Part shown: piece after piece, positions 50,269 through 58,190 of the stretch
Numbering within the stretch: position 1 is the first letter of the stretch
Layout: each line of letters opens with the position of its first letter
Source: Cupriavidus taiwanensis
GTDB taxonomy: Bacteria; Pseudomonadota; Gammaproteobacteria; Burkholderiales; Burkholderiaceae
Length of the DNA: 64,000 bases
Assembly (NCBI RefSeq): GCF_900250115.1
Contig: NZ_LT984805.1
Coordinates: 186,001 to 250,000 of the forward strand
Direction: 5' to 3'
Position numbers and translations under genes: made by a program
Notes under the pieces: model-generated
What the model was told of the DNA's origin: nothing
What the model saw: only the letters and a program-made list of their open reading frames with translations
Databases searched by the model: none

Positions 50269-51708
50269 TCAATGAGCCGCCAGTTGCAGTGTGGTTTGAT
50301 CCTGGGGCAGCGCCTGCGCAACGATGCTACCGGCTGCGTCCGGCGCATACGCGGCCATTGCCTGAATCAACTGATTCACTTGTTTTTGGGCGAAGGTATC
50401 CGCCGCGCTAGGCGTCTGGCCGTTGCCCGGATTGAACATCAGATTGACCCCGGCAATGTCGCCCGTGGTGCCATCGGCGCGCGTGTACGTGCCGTCATCC
50501 AGGATGGTGTTGCCGTTGCTGTCCTGGCTGATGTGCGTGGCATCCAGGTTGATCCCTGCAATACCCAATTGGTCGAGGGTGTACAGTTGCCCGCTCTGGA
50601 ACTGGCCGGTGCCTGTCGTATCACCCCACACCTTGAGGGTCTGCCACGTTGCCACGTTGGCGCCCACATTGAAGACGTTGTTGCTGGTGCAGACTAGGTC
50701 ATTGGCACCGGTGTTGATGGTGTTGTTTGTACCGTTCGCCGTGACCGTGACATTATTGCCGGCGTTAATGGTGTTGCCAGTGCCGTTCACTGTAGCGGTG
50801 GCGCCATTCAGAAGATTAACGGTTGCATTATTCGCATTGACCGTCGCACTAGTATAGACATTTTCGGTAAGCAGATTGCCAGATGGATTCGTAACGGTCG
50901 ACGTGCTCGGCGCTGTTCCAGTGAACTTTACCTGGATCGTATTACCGGATGAGTAGTTCTCCGACATCGAACCAATCTGATTGGTCGCGTTGTTGTTCGT
51001 AAAGGTGACCGATTGAAGGGTTCCAGGCGCGGGAGCCTGTGCGCCACTGGCTGCGCCGTAATAATTGAAGTAGGCCTGCCAGTTAACACTGTTCGGCAAG
51101 GTCGCATAGACGCCCATTGCACTATCAATCAGAATCTGCCGATCAGAACCGATAAGGCTACTGGAGCGAATATCCGTGGCATGTTGCGTATCAAGTAACG
51201 ACTGAAGCCCGGTACTACTAACGCTACCATCAGGATTCGCCTTATACTCGCCCGCCAAATAAATCTGCGGACCATTATTGCTCAGAATCTCCCGCTGAAC
51301 CACCCAGTTGTTATAGACTGCTTCGCCCTCTTGATGCAGGCCGACCATGGCGCTCATCGCATAGGCGTCTGGACTACTGGACGGAACTGCATACGCCGAT
51401 TTGAAGTCAGTGTCGGCTTTCACATTCGCGAAATGACCGATCTCATGGGCCAAGCTACCGATGACCTCGCCATCCGGCCAAGTTTTCCAATTGCTAGCAA
51501 ACGTAATTCCTCCCCCTTCCTTGAAGAACATGCTGCCATCGGGCCCTTGAACAATTGGGTTCAATGATCCCGCAGCAACTGCCGCCTGGTAATCCAATAG
51601 CTGGGACACAAGAGTTGGACTCTTGTTTATAAGTGCAATCTGACTCGTTGAGAGTCGGACGTTACCCCACATTGATTCATTGCCCGTGATAATCTGATTA
51701 CTTGTCAT
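50269..51708 (-). CDS. Putative type I-secreted metalloprotease with Asn-rich repeat domain
   Basis: 479 residues, no N-terminal signal peptide. A zinc-protease motif SLAHEIGHFAN (His88, Glu89, His92) lies in a helical N-terminal domain. Residues ~240-370 are rich in Asn, Thr and Gly with short repeats (NATVNLLNGATATVNGTGNTINAGNNVTVTANGTNNTINTGAND) that suggest a beta-solenoid. A segment GDTTGTGQFQSGQLYTLDQLGIAGINLD follows. The Ala/Gln/Leu-rich C-terminus (IVAQALPQDQTTLQLAAH) would suit an uncleaved T1SS signal. No canonical RTX nonapeptide is seen. It overlaps the lipoprotein gene by 4 bases and precedes the exporter genes, which makes it the probable cargo. Target unknown: a toxin, bacteriocin or exoenzyme. 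Confidence 0.65.
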   Translation of the reverse strand: MTSNQIITGNESMWGNVRLSTSQIALINKSPTLVSQLLDYQAAVAAGSLNPIVQGPDGSMFFKEGGGITFASNWKTWPDGEVIGSLAHEIGHFANVKADTDFKSAYAVPSSSPDAYAMSAMVGLHQEGEAVYNNWVVQREILSNNGPQIYLAGEYKANPDGSVSSTGLQSLLDTQHATDIRSSSLIGSDRQILIDSAMGVYATLPNSVNWQAYFNYYGAASGAQAPAPGTLQSVTFTNNNATNQIGSMSENYSSGNTIQVKFTGTAPSTSTVTNPSGNLLTENVYTSATVNANNATVNLLNGATATVNGTGNTINAGNNVTVTANGTNNTINTGANDLVCTSNNVFNVGANVATWQTLKVWGDTTGTGQFQSGQLYTLDQLGIAGINLDATHISQDSNGNTILDDGTYTRADGTTGDIAGVNLMFNPGNGQTPSAADTFAQKQVNQLIQAMAAYAPDAAGSIVAQALPQDQTTLQLAAH

Positions 51709-52325
51709 GGTAACTCAACCATTTTCCTGTTTTGAAATAAACTGATATTTGTTGCACAGTCAATCGTAGAGAAGCCAACTATCAACTCAATCCAATTCTC
51801 CTTGTAATTGAATCCATAAAAATAGTCCTCACCCGGGTGATCATAATTTCTATGTGATATACCTCGACCGAATTTATCAAAGAGCACGCCACGAGTTATA
51901 CATATATTATTTCGATCAAGATAATCACCAAATGACACCCTCGGCAGCCCTCCATCACTCGGCGCAAGGGTTCCATATGACGCGCTGGGAGTTGTTGAAT
52001 AAAGAAAAGTTTCTTGAGACGCCGATGCGATCTTGAAATCCCGTCGGATTCCAATTAACTCATTAGTTTTCGGATGAAAGGCTTGATGCGGCTCTCCGTG
52101 GCTAAATTTCAGTCGAAAGCTTTCCGCCAATAGTTCGCTATTTGTTAAATCGCCATGCTCAATGACGTTATTGATCGCTGCGAGAAAAGCCTCCGGTGTT
52201 CTGGCAGCATCTGATGCCGACCGCGAGCCCGCGCAGCCATATAGGTAGCCAATGGAGATAGCAATAGCAAGCACTGTCGCTTTGCCTGAAAGATGGCGCC
52301 CATTACGCCTTCGATAGCTGATCAT
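51705..52325 (-). CDS. Putative lipoprotein, possible immunity or partner of the metalloprotease
   Basis: 206 residues from ATG 52325, chosen because GGAGGTGAT lies about 10 bases upstream and a lipoprotein signal follows (SGKATVLAIAISIGYLYGC, Cys near 31). The mature part has no recognised family (PEAFLAAINNVIEHGDLTNSELLAESFRLKF; FGDYLDRNNICITRGVLFDKFGRGISHRNYDHPGEDYFYGFNYKENWIELIVGF). It overlaps the metalloprotease start by 4 bases (ATGA). A periplasmic or outer-membrane lipoprotein translated together with a secreted protease fits an immunity protein or chaperone; this is inference. Base composition is lower in GC than the transfer region. Confidence 0.6.
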   Translation of the reverse strand: MISYRRRNGRHLSGKATVLAIAISIGYLYGCAGSRSASDAARTPEAFLAAINNVIEHGDLTNSELLAESFRLKFSHGEPHQAFHPKTNELIGIRRDFKIASASQETFLYSTTPSASYGTLAPSDGGLPRVSFGDYLDRNNICITRGVLFDKFGRGISHRNYDHPGEDYFYGFNYKENWIELIVGFSTIDCATNISLFQNRKMVELP

Positions 52326-52505
52326 TTGAGCTTTATCACCTCCAAGTATGTTGACACCCAGCGTCAAACACGCAAATCTGGTCATGCCCTTAGGCACGCC
52401 TCCGCCATGCTGAATAAACTCAGAAAAAATGCACCGAATATTCGCACGAGCAAACCAGCCCATCATTTATTGCAGCACAGGCGGCCACACGGATTCTATA
52501 GTCGG
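52326..52505 (-). promoter_or_regulatory. Upstream region of the T1SS operon with strong ribosome-binding site
   Basis: On the minus strand CTTGGAGGTGATAAAGCTCA precedes ATG 52325, a near-ideal Shine-Dalgarno site that decides the start over the longer frame to 52466. The promoter must lie in these ~180 bases or inside the adjacent IS; no clear -10/-35 pair is evident. Confidence 0.5.
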
Positions 52506-54047
52506 ACCTGAAAAATTCAGTCTGAGGGCCCAGCGTGGCTGGAGGGTGGATGATTCTGGTCGCCCCATCGGTTGACTGCGGCAATGCGGGCAAGGTCGAT
52601 TGGCTGCATTCCTGGCGGATCGAGCCATACCTGTGAGCAGAGTCAAGACGAAAAAAAAGAACGCCCGCGGATGCCCAGGCGGGCAATTGCTCGCGGCAGC
52701 CAACGGAGATTGAAGCCTGCGGCACAGAGGATAGGGGACGGCGTTACCGATTTCGCCCTGACGCATGCCGTGATCCGCTTTGACATGGCCGATGACAGGC
52801 TCGACCGCCTGGCGACGTTTAAGCATTCTGCGCTGGCGACGATTCATGGTTTTGATTCTGCCGCGGTGAATCACCTTCACCGGCGTCACTTCGGCATCGA
52901 CCCCGCGATAACCGAGGTCAACGATAGCAGTGTGGGGCTTGCGCGATCCCGGCAGGTCCTGAAGCAGGATAGCGGTTTGCTCGAGTTGGATGTGTAGTGT
53001 GTGACCATCGTAAGGATTGCCAGGAAAGCTGCGAGCACCGACGATGAGTCCCTGATTGGCAGTGATTGCCAAACTCACCTTCACACCGAACTCATACGGC
53101 TGGGGGGCTTTGCCCTTGGCGACACACTTCACCTCGGGTGCGTGCAGGGCGTAGAGCTTGTTCTTGTCCTTGACGCGTTGCTGCGCAATGCGTCGGGCAC
53201 GTTCGAGCCAGGGACGCAGACGCTCTTGCTGGTCCTCGGCAAGCGCCGTCATCTTGTGTTCGATGTCCCGTAGTACGCGGCCGAGCACGGTGCGCTGACG
53301 CTTGAGCACGGTTCTCAGCAGTTTGAACTGCTTGGCATGCGCATAACCACCCGCACGAAATCGCAACGACTTGCCTTCCCTGCCAAAGGTCTGCTTGAAC
53401 TCGATGCCGGCGCGTTTGGCCAGTTGCACCACCTTGGCCCGCGCTACCTCCAGCAGACGGCTGTCGGTCGGATAGGCAATGGCCTTCTCTTGCACCGTGG
53501 TGTCGACGACGACCCGTTCGAACTCAGCCGGTTTGATCACGTTCATTTGCACGGCGGCAGCAATCGTGGTGGCCAGCAGTTCCTCGACGCCAGCCTCACC
53601 CAGAGCCTGCCGGAAACGCACGAAGTTGGTCGGGTCACACGGCAGCCGCATCTGGAAGTACTCCTCGCCGCAGAAGTACTGCCAGTACACGTTCTCCGCC
53701 CAGCGCTCGCACACCGACTCGTCGCTCTCGTTGAAGGCATGCTTGAGGTAGAGCAGCCCGACCATCAGCCGGATCGGAAGGCGAGGCCGGCCTGCGGCAC
53801 TGATGCCTGCACCAGCCACCGCCAACATCGGTCCGAACAAGTCCTCGCCGACCACGTTGCTGCCATCCTTCGCCTTGCGCGCAAGCACTGGCGCCAAGGC
53901 TGCCTCAATGCTGTTCCACGGCATCCGGCTCGCCAGCACTGCCAGCGGATGCCGAAGATCAGTCATCCCGTCCAGGCGGCTGCGAAAGAAGTCCGGTGTG
54001 CTCATCCGCAAGTTCCTCAAATCTCCCAGGATTCGAATCAGATTCAT
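52467..54047 (-). CDS. IS5/IS1182-like transposase with compensating frameshifts near its C-terminus
   Basis: 526 residues. N-terminal DUF772-like part (RLPIRLMVGLLYLKHAFNESDESVCERWAENVYWQYFCGEEYFQ), DDE residues in ERVVVDTTVQEKAIAYP, TAIVDLGYRGVDAEVTP and AVEPVIGHVKADHGM. After GEIGNAV the frame reads PLCRRLQSPLAAASNCPPGHPRA, but the neighbouring frame there gives ILCAAGFNLRWLPRAIARLGIRG, the expected family sequence. The original frame resumes at FFVLTLLTGMARSARNAANRPCPHC. So two indels, the second in a T run, cancel each other. Activity is doubtful. Confidence 0.85.
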   Translation of the reverse strand: MNLIRILGDLRNLRMSTPDFFRSRLDGMTDLRHPLAVLASRMPWNSIEAALAPVLARKAKDGSNVVGEDLFGPMLAVAGAGISAAGRPRLPIRLMVGLLYLKHAFNESDESVCERWAENVYWQYFCGEEYFQMRLPCDPTNFVRFRQALGEAGVEELLATTIAAAVQMNVIKPAEFERVVVDTTVQEKAIAYPTDSRLLEVARAKVVQLAKRAGIEFKQTFGREGKSLRFRAGGYAHAKQFKLLRTVLKRQRTVLGRVLRDIEHKMTALAEDQQERLRPWLERARRIAQQRVKDKNKLYALHAPEVKCVAKGKAPQPYEFGVKVSLAITANQGLIVGARSFPGNPYDGHTLHIQLEQTAILLQDLPGSRKPHTAIVDLGYRGVDAEVTPVKVIHRGRIKTMNRRQRRMLKRRQAVEPVIGHVKADHGMRQGEIGNAVPYPLCRRLQSPLAAASNCPPGHPRAFFFFVLTLLTGMARSARNAANRPCPHCRSQPMGRPESSTLQPRWALRLNFSGPTIESVWPPVLQ

Positions 54048-54088
54048 ATTCGATCTGGGAGTTCGGCACGCAGCGAAATTTTTTGCTA
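52508..54088 (-). mobile_element. Insertion sequence around the 52467-54047 transposase (ends approximate)
   Basis: Right end (reverse complement starting GCAAAAAATTTCGCTGCG near 54086) and left end GAAAAATTCAGTCTGAGG near 52510 look like weak inverted repeats. It directly abuts the next IS5-family element at 54093. The boundary is uncertain and no target duplication was found; the transposase frame reads a little past the left end. Confidence 0.5.
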
Positions 54089-54092
54089 AACC

Positions 54093-55291
54093 TTAGGGAT
54101 GCTCTGCACAATTAGCCGGCGGATGTGCTTGCAATGAATCGTCGAGCCAGCGAGCATGTGGCGCATGAAACAAACTGACCTTGGACTGAACTTGTCGACC
54201 AAGCGCACCCGCAAGCGCGAATTCCTGGACGAGATGAACCGTGTGGTGCCATGGGCCGATCTGGTGATGCTGATCGCTCCGTACGCCCCGGAAGGCAAGC
54301 GCGGCCGTCCCCCGTTCGCGGTCGAGGCAATGCTGCGCATCCACTTCCTTCAGCAATGGTTCGGCCTGTCGGACCCGGCGATGGAAGAAGCGCTGCACGA
54401 CGTGCCGCTGTATCGGGAGTTCGCCGGGCTGGACAACTGGACGGTGAGGCTGCCCGACGAGAGCACCATCCTGCGGTTCCGTCACCTGCTGGAGAAGCAC
54501 AAGCTGGCCGCTCAGATCCTCGCGCTGGTCAACGACATCCTTCGCGACAAGGGATTGATGCTGCGCGCGGGCACGGTGGTGGACGCGACACTGATCAGCG
54601 CACCGAGTTCGACCAAGAATGGGTCGGGCGAACGCGACCCAGAGATGCACCAGAGCAAGAAAGGAAACCAGTGGTATTTCGGCATGAAAGCGCACATTGG
54701 CGTGGACGCCGAAAGCGGGCTGGTGCACACGGTGCGGGGCACGGCGGGCAAGGTCAACGACGTGGTTGAGGGCAACAGCCTGCTGCATGGAGAGGAAACC
54801 GACGCGTTCGGCGATGCGGGCTATCAGGGCGTGGAGAAGCGTCCGGACGCGCGGGCGGGCGTGAACTGGCACGTAGCGATGAAGCCAGGCAAACGTCGCG
54901 TCCTGGACCAAAGCAAACCACTTGGCGCGCTCGTCGATCAGGTCGAGCGAATCAAGGCGGGCATCCGGGCCAAGGTCGAGCATCCGTTCCGGGTCATCAA
55001 GCGGCAGTTCGGCTACACCAAGGTCCGCTATCGAGGGCTGAGGAAGAACACCGCGCAACTCATGACCTTGTTCGCACTGTCCAACTTGTGGATGGCGCGC
55101 GGCAAACTGCTGGCTGCCGGGGCATGAGCGCGTTTCTGGCTCACGCCGATGCCTCGCGCGCAGCCCGCGAATGCTGCTTCGCGCGTGCGAGATAGCTTCG
55201 CTCCGAGCTGATAGGTTGGCGTCGTGGCGCATTCAGCTTCCTGTTAAACGGCCAAGCACACTCGATTCGCGTTTGTGCAGAGTATCCCTAA
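54093..55291 (+). mobile_element. IS5-family insertion sequence (second type)
   Basis: Left end TTAGGGATGCTCTGCACAAT and right end (reverse complement TTAGGGATACTCTGCACAAA) are inverted repeats, 18 of 20. The element is ~1.2 kb with an intact transposase. Its right end supplies the stop codon of the adjacent LysR gene, so it probably inserted there. Confidence 0.88.
54156..55127 (+). CDS. IS5-family transposase
   Basis: 323 residues (a start at ATG 54165 is equally possible). N-terminal VPWADLVMLIAPYAPEGKRGRPPFAVEAMLRIHFLQQWFGLSDPAMEEALHDVPLYREFAGLD, then the DDE core: GTVVDATLISAPSSTKN, DAFGDAGYQGVEKRP and KAGIRAKVEHPFRVIKRQFGYTKVRYRG. All three acidic residues are present; presumably active. 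Confidence 0.93.
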   Translation: MWRMKQTDLGLNLSTKRTRKREFLDEMNRVVPWADLVMLIAPYAPEGKRGRPPFAVEAMLRIHFLQQWFGLSDPAMEEALHDVPLYREFAGLDNWTVRLPDESTILRFRHLLEKHKLAAQILALVNDILRDKGLMLRAGTVVDATLISAPSSTKNGSGERDPEMHQSKKGNQWYFGMKAHIGVDAESGLVHTVRGTAGKVNDVVEGNSLLHGEETDAFGDAGYQGVEKRPDARAGVNWHVAMKPGKRRVLDQSKPLGALVDQVERIKAGIRAKVEHPFRVIKRQFGYTKVRYRGLRKNTAQLMTLFALSNLWMARGKLLAAGA

Positions 55292-56304
55292 CCGAAAGGA
55301 CTTGTGTCTACGGCGCCTGCCTCCGGTAAGATATTGCGTAGTAATTGCTGTTGAGCCATGTTGTTACTTCTGCCGATGGCCTTGAGCGGATCGCGCAGCA
55401 CAGCTCTACCAACCTCCATGACGTCGCTCACCACTCGTTGATCGCAACTGCGTTCCGCCCCCCAGAAATTCAAGGCAGCCCATTTTGGGAAACTACAAGG
55501 GAGTGCTAGAAGCTGCGTTTCTGGCTCGCGTGTCACCAATGGAATGTTATAATCCAACAGCGAGCAGATGCCACCCGCTGAATGCAGTAGCGTTATCTGC
55601 GCATGCCAGGATGGCACCACCGTCTCTCGGTAGCCAGGCGTACCGGCCTGCCGGCTCAGGAAGGCACGTAACGGGCTGCCGGGTTCGCTGTCTTCTTGCA
55701 ATAGGATCCAGGCATTCTCGCTCTTATCCTCGTTGACTCTGCGCGTGGCGCCGACGAGCCGACGCTGCGTTGCCACGATGTTATGCTGGCGCACACGCTC
55801 GGGATGGTGCCCGCTGTCGACGACGAAGGCGCAGTCTAATTCTCCGGCGTCAAGTAGACTGGCAAGCACCGCATCGGCAATCACCGGCCGCGTGACAAAA
55901 GTGTCTTGCGGAAACTCTTCGCCTAAGGCGAACAAGATTTCAGTGATGAGGGGATCGCCAATCGATGCCGAAAAGCCTATTGCTACGCGCCTACCACCCT
56001 CCTGACGCTTGGTCGTGACCTCCTCTCGGCGTCGAACCAAATCTCCCCATATCGCCAGGATCTGTCGCGCTATCTTTTCCAGACGTATCGCATGCGGTGT
56101 GGGCACAAGTATGCCGTTTCCTTTGAAGAACAAGGGGTCACCGGTGATCTCGCCCAAGCGATCGAGACTATAGGACACCGTGCTCACGCTGCGCTGGGTG
56201 CATGCTGCGACAGCCCCCAGGTTACGGTACTCCATAACGAGAACAAAGACTTGCAATAGCTTCGTGTTAACATGACGAATTTCCGATAGCGTAGTATTGG
56301 ACAT
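55288..56304 (-). CDS. LysR-family transcriptional regulator, 3' end at an IS boundary
   Basis: 338 residues from ATG 56304. Winged HTH: HVNTKLLQVFVLVMEYRNLGAVAACTQRSVSTVSYSLDRLGEITGDPLFFKGNGILVPTPHA (about 10-70). The effector domain follows (RRVAIGFSASIGDPLITEILFALGEEFPQDTF ... GELDCAFVVDSG). The stop codon TAG (55288-55290) lies in the IS5 terminal repeat, so the natural C-terminus may have been replaced. Its usual divergent target gene is missing: an IS3 element starts ~150 bases upstream. Regulon unknown. Confidence 0.85.
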   Translation of the reverse strand: MSNTTLSEIRHVNTKLLQVFVLVMEYRNLGAVAACTQRSVSTVSYSLDRLGEITGDPLFFKGNGILVPTPHAIRLEKIARQILAIWGDLVRRREEVTTKRQEGGRRVAIGFSASIGDPLITEILFALGEEFPQDTFVTRPVIADAVLASLLDAGELDCAFVVDSGHHPERVRQHNIVATQRRLVGATRRVNEDKSENAWILLQEDSEPGSPLRAFLSRQAGTPGYRETVVPSWHAQITLLHSAGGICSLLDYNIPLVTREPETQLLALPCSFPKWAALNFWGAERSCDQRVVSDVMEVGRAVLRDPLKAIGRSNNMAQQQLLRNILPEAGAVDTSPFG

Positions 56305-56314
56305 TCTACCAATA

Positions 56315-56331
56315 TCACCATGCAATGGTGA
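56315..56331. promoter_or_regulatory. Palindrome upstream of the LysR gene
   Basis: TCACCAT (56315-56321) and ATGGTGA (56325-56331) are perfect inverted arms around GCA, 11 bases from the LysR start. It fits a LysR-type T-N11-A autoregulatory site. Confidence 0.5.
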
Positions 56332-56513
56332 CGCGAGTCTAAAGGACGGGATGGGTATCCAAAAGAAAGATAGACATAAGTCTGGTCCCGTGAATTGATC
56401 TGAATCAAAACTTTGCAGACGTCGAAAGATCCTCGTGCACCCCCGGCGTCAGAATTGTTGTCGTGTCACCTGATTTCGATTGACCCAGTCTGGGGGCGGT
56501 AGAGTCAGAGTGA

Positions 56514-57011
56514 ATGAGAGCCTATTCAGCAGAGAGAAAGGAAGCGCTGTTGCTCCGCATGATGCCTCCCGAGAACGCGTTGGTGTCAGCGCTGGCAAGG
56601 GAGACGGGGATCACGGAGCAGACGCTGTATGCTTGGCGTCGACAGATGAAAGCGCAAGGAGTCCCGGTGCCGGGAGATGGAAAGAACCCCGAGGTCTGGT
56701 CCTCGGAAGACAAGTTTGCGGTGGTACTGGAAACCGCGCCGCTCAATGAGGCGGAATTGGCCGAGTATTGCCGCCGCAAGGGTCTTTACGCGGAGCAGAT
56801 CGCTGCTTGGCGCGAGGCCTGTCGCTCGGCCAATGCCAACGCCGGTGAGCAGGCGCGAGAGCAACTGCTCCAGTCCAAAGGCGACAAGAAGCGTATCCAG
56901 CAGCTTGAAAAGGAATTACAGCGCAAGGAGAAGGCGCTGGCGGAAGCGGCCGCGTTGTTGATCCTGAGAAAAAAAGTCCAGGCGATCTGGGGAGAAAAAG
57001 AGGACGACTGA
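56514..57011 (+). CDS. IS3-family OrfA-like protein
   Basis: 165 residues: HTH (NALVSALARETGITEQTLYAWRRQMKAQG), a second HTH-like part (LNEAELAEYCRRKGLYAEQIAAWREAC) and a C-terminal leucine-zipper-like coil (KKRIQQLEKELQRKEKALAEAAALLIL). This is the DNA-binding, oligomerising subunit of a two-frame IS3 transposase. It is intact. Confidence 0.85.
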   Translation: MRAYSAERKEALLLRMMPPENALVSALARETGITEQTLYAWRRQMKAQGVPVPGDGKNPEVWSSEDKFAVVLETAPLNEAELAEYCRRKGLYAEQIAAWREACRSANANAGEQAREQLLQSKGDKKRIQQLEKELQRKEKALAEAAALLILRKKVQAIWGEKEDD

Positions 57012-57031
57012 TCAGCGTCCCAGATCGCCGG

Positions 57032-57955
57032 TTGTGTATATCGTTGATTCGTGAGGCAGAACGCTCTGGCTGCCGGCTGGCGCAGGCTTGCGACGAGTTG
57101 GGTCTGAGCTTGCGCACCTTCCAGCGCTGGGTTCGGGAAGGCGACGAGGTGGTCGCAGATGCTCGCACCACCACTGAGCGGCCAGCGCCAGCCAACAAGC
57201 TAAGCGAGGCGGAACGCCAGCAGATTCTTGCCGTGGCCAACAGCGTGGAGTTTGCCAGTTTGCCGCCCAGCCAGATCGTACCGACGCTGGCGGACCGCGG
57301 CCAGTACGTGGCCTCGGAGTCGAGCTTTTATCGTGTCTTGCGTAGCGCGTCGCAGCAGCATCACCGCGGTCGTGCGCGCAAGCCCTCGGCCCGGGTGGTG
57401 ACCAGCCATTGCGCCACCGGTGAAGTGCATCGGGCGGAGTCGGCGGAACTGGCGGCGCTGCTCATGCGGCGAGCCAGTTTGGCCGAAGGTCTGGCTGGAC
57501 GTCCTCTGGTTCTGCACTCGGATAACGGCAGTCCAATGAAGGGCGCGACGATGCTGGCCACCCTGGAAAACCTGGGGGTGGTCGCTTCGTTCAGCCGGCC
57601 GCGCGTGAGCAATGACAACCCCTACGCGGGGTCGCTGTTCCGGACCTGCAAATACCGGCCGGACTACCCGCACCAGGCGTTCGACAGCGTGGACGAGGCA
57701 CGCGCATGGACGCAGCGATTCGTGCGTTGGTACAACCATGAGCACAAGCCTAGTGCACTGAAATTCGTCACGCCGGCGCAGCGCCACAGTCGCCTCGCCC
57801 CGGTGGTGCTGGCGCACCGTGAAGCGGTCTATGCTGAGGCTAAGGCCAGAACGCCTGCGCGTTGGTCAGGGCCGACGCGGAACTGGAGTTTGGCCGACGA
57901 AGTCTGGCTCAATCCGGAGCAGATGGAGCTAGCAGAACTAAAGCAGGTTGCGTAA
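57032..57955 (+). pseudogene. IS3-family OrfB transposase with a deleted catalytic segment
   Basis: 307 residues. Starts as expected (CISLIREAERSGCRLAQACDELGLSLRTFQRW; ESSFYRVLRSASQQHHRGRARKP) but jumps from VVTSHCATG straight to EVHRAESAELAALLMRR. About 45-50 residues, including the first catalytic Asp motif (WDITY type), are missing. The second motif VLHSDNGSPMKGATM and the SNDNPYAGSLFRTCKYRPDYP segment remain (the Glu position reads GSLF). Almost surely inactive. Confidence 0.8.
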
Positions 57956-57969
57956 GGTGACGTGACAAC

Positions 57970-58190
57970 TACGTTGACAATCGCCGTGCATGCGGGGCCG
58001 CTCATTGAATCGGCGGATTGTTATGCGTTTAGGTTCAAATACAAGCCAACGCCGGGGAAAGCGGCAAGAGCTCGCAAAGAGATTGCTTCGCTCTGGCCAG
58101 GTTTGCGTTAAACAATCGAACATGAATTTTCTGGACTGCTTTTCGAAGGGTTTTATCTCCGTGGCATCAGGCACCTTGGAGACCGCCTAT
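57970..58190. other. Spacer between IS3 and IS5-family copy 2
   Basis: About 220 bases with no recognisable gene or remnant. CTA (58187-58189) before the IS5 end matches the target preference seen at copy 1. Confidence 0.35.

Larger units (their letters stand above)
56457..57969 (+). mobile_element. IS3-family insertion sequence with internal deletion in the transposase
   Basis: GTTGTCGTGTCACC (56457-56470) and the right end (reverse complement GTTGTCACGTCACC, 57956-57969) are inverted repeats, 12 of 14. No target duplication seen. Two reading frames (orfA, orfB) in standard order; orfB lacks part of the catalytic core. Confidence 0.75.

Noticed and set aside
50719..50870. Asn/Thr/Gly repeats as RTX calcium-binding nonapeptides
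   Set aside because: The GGxGxDxUx pattern is not present; repeats are Asn-rich and better described as a possible beta-solenoid.
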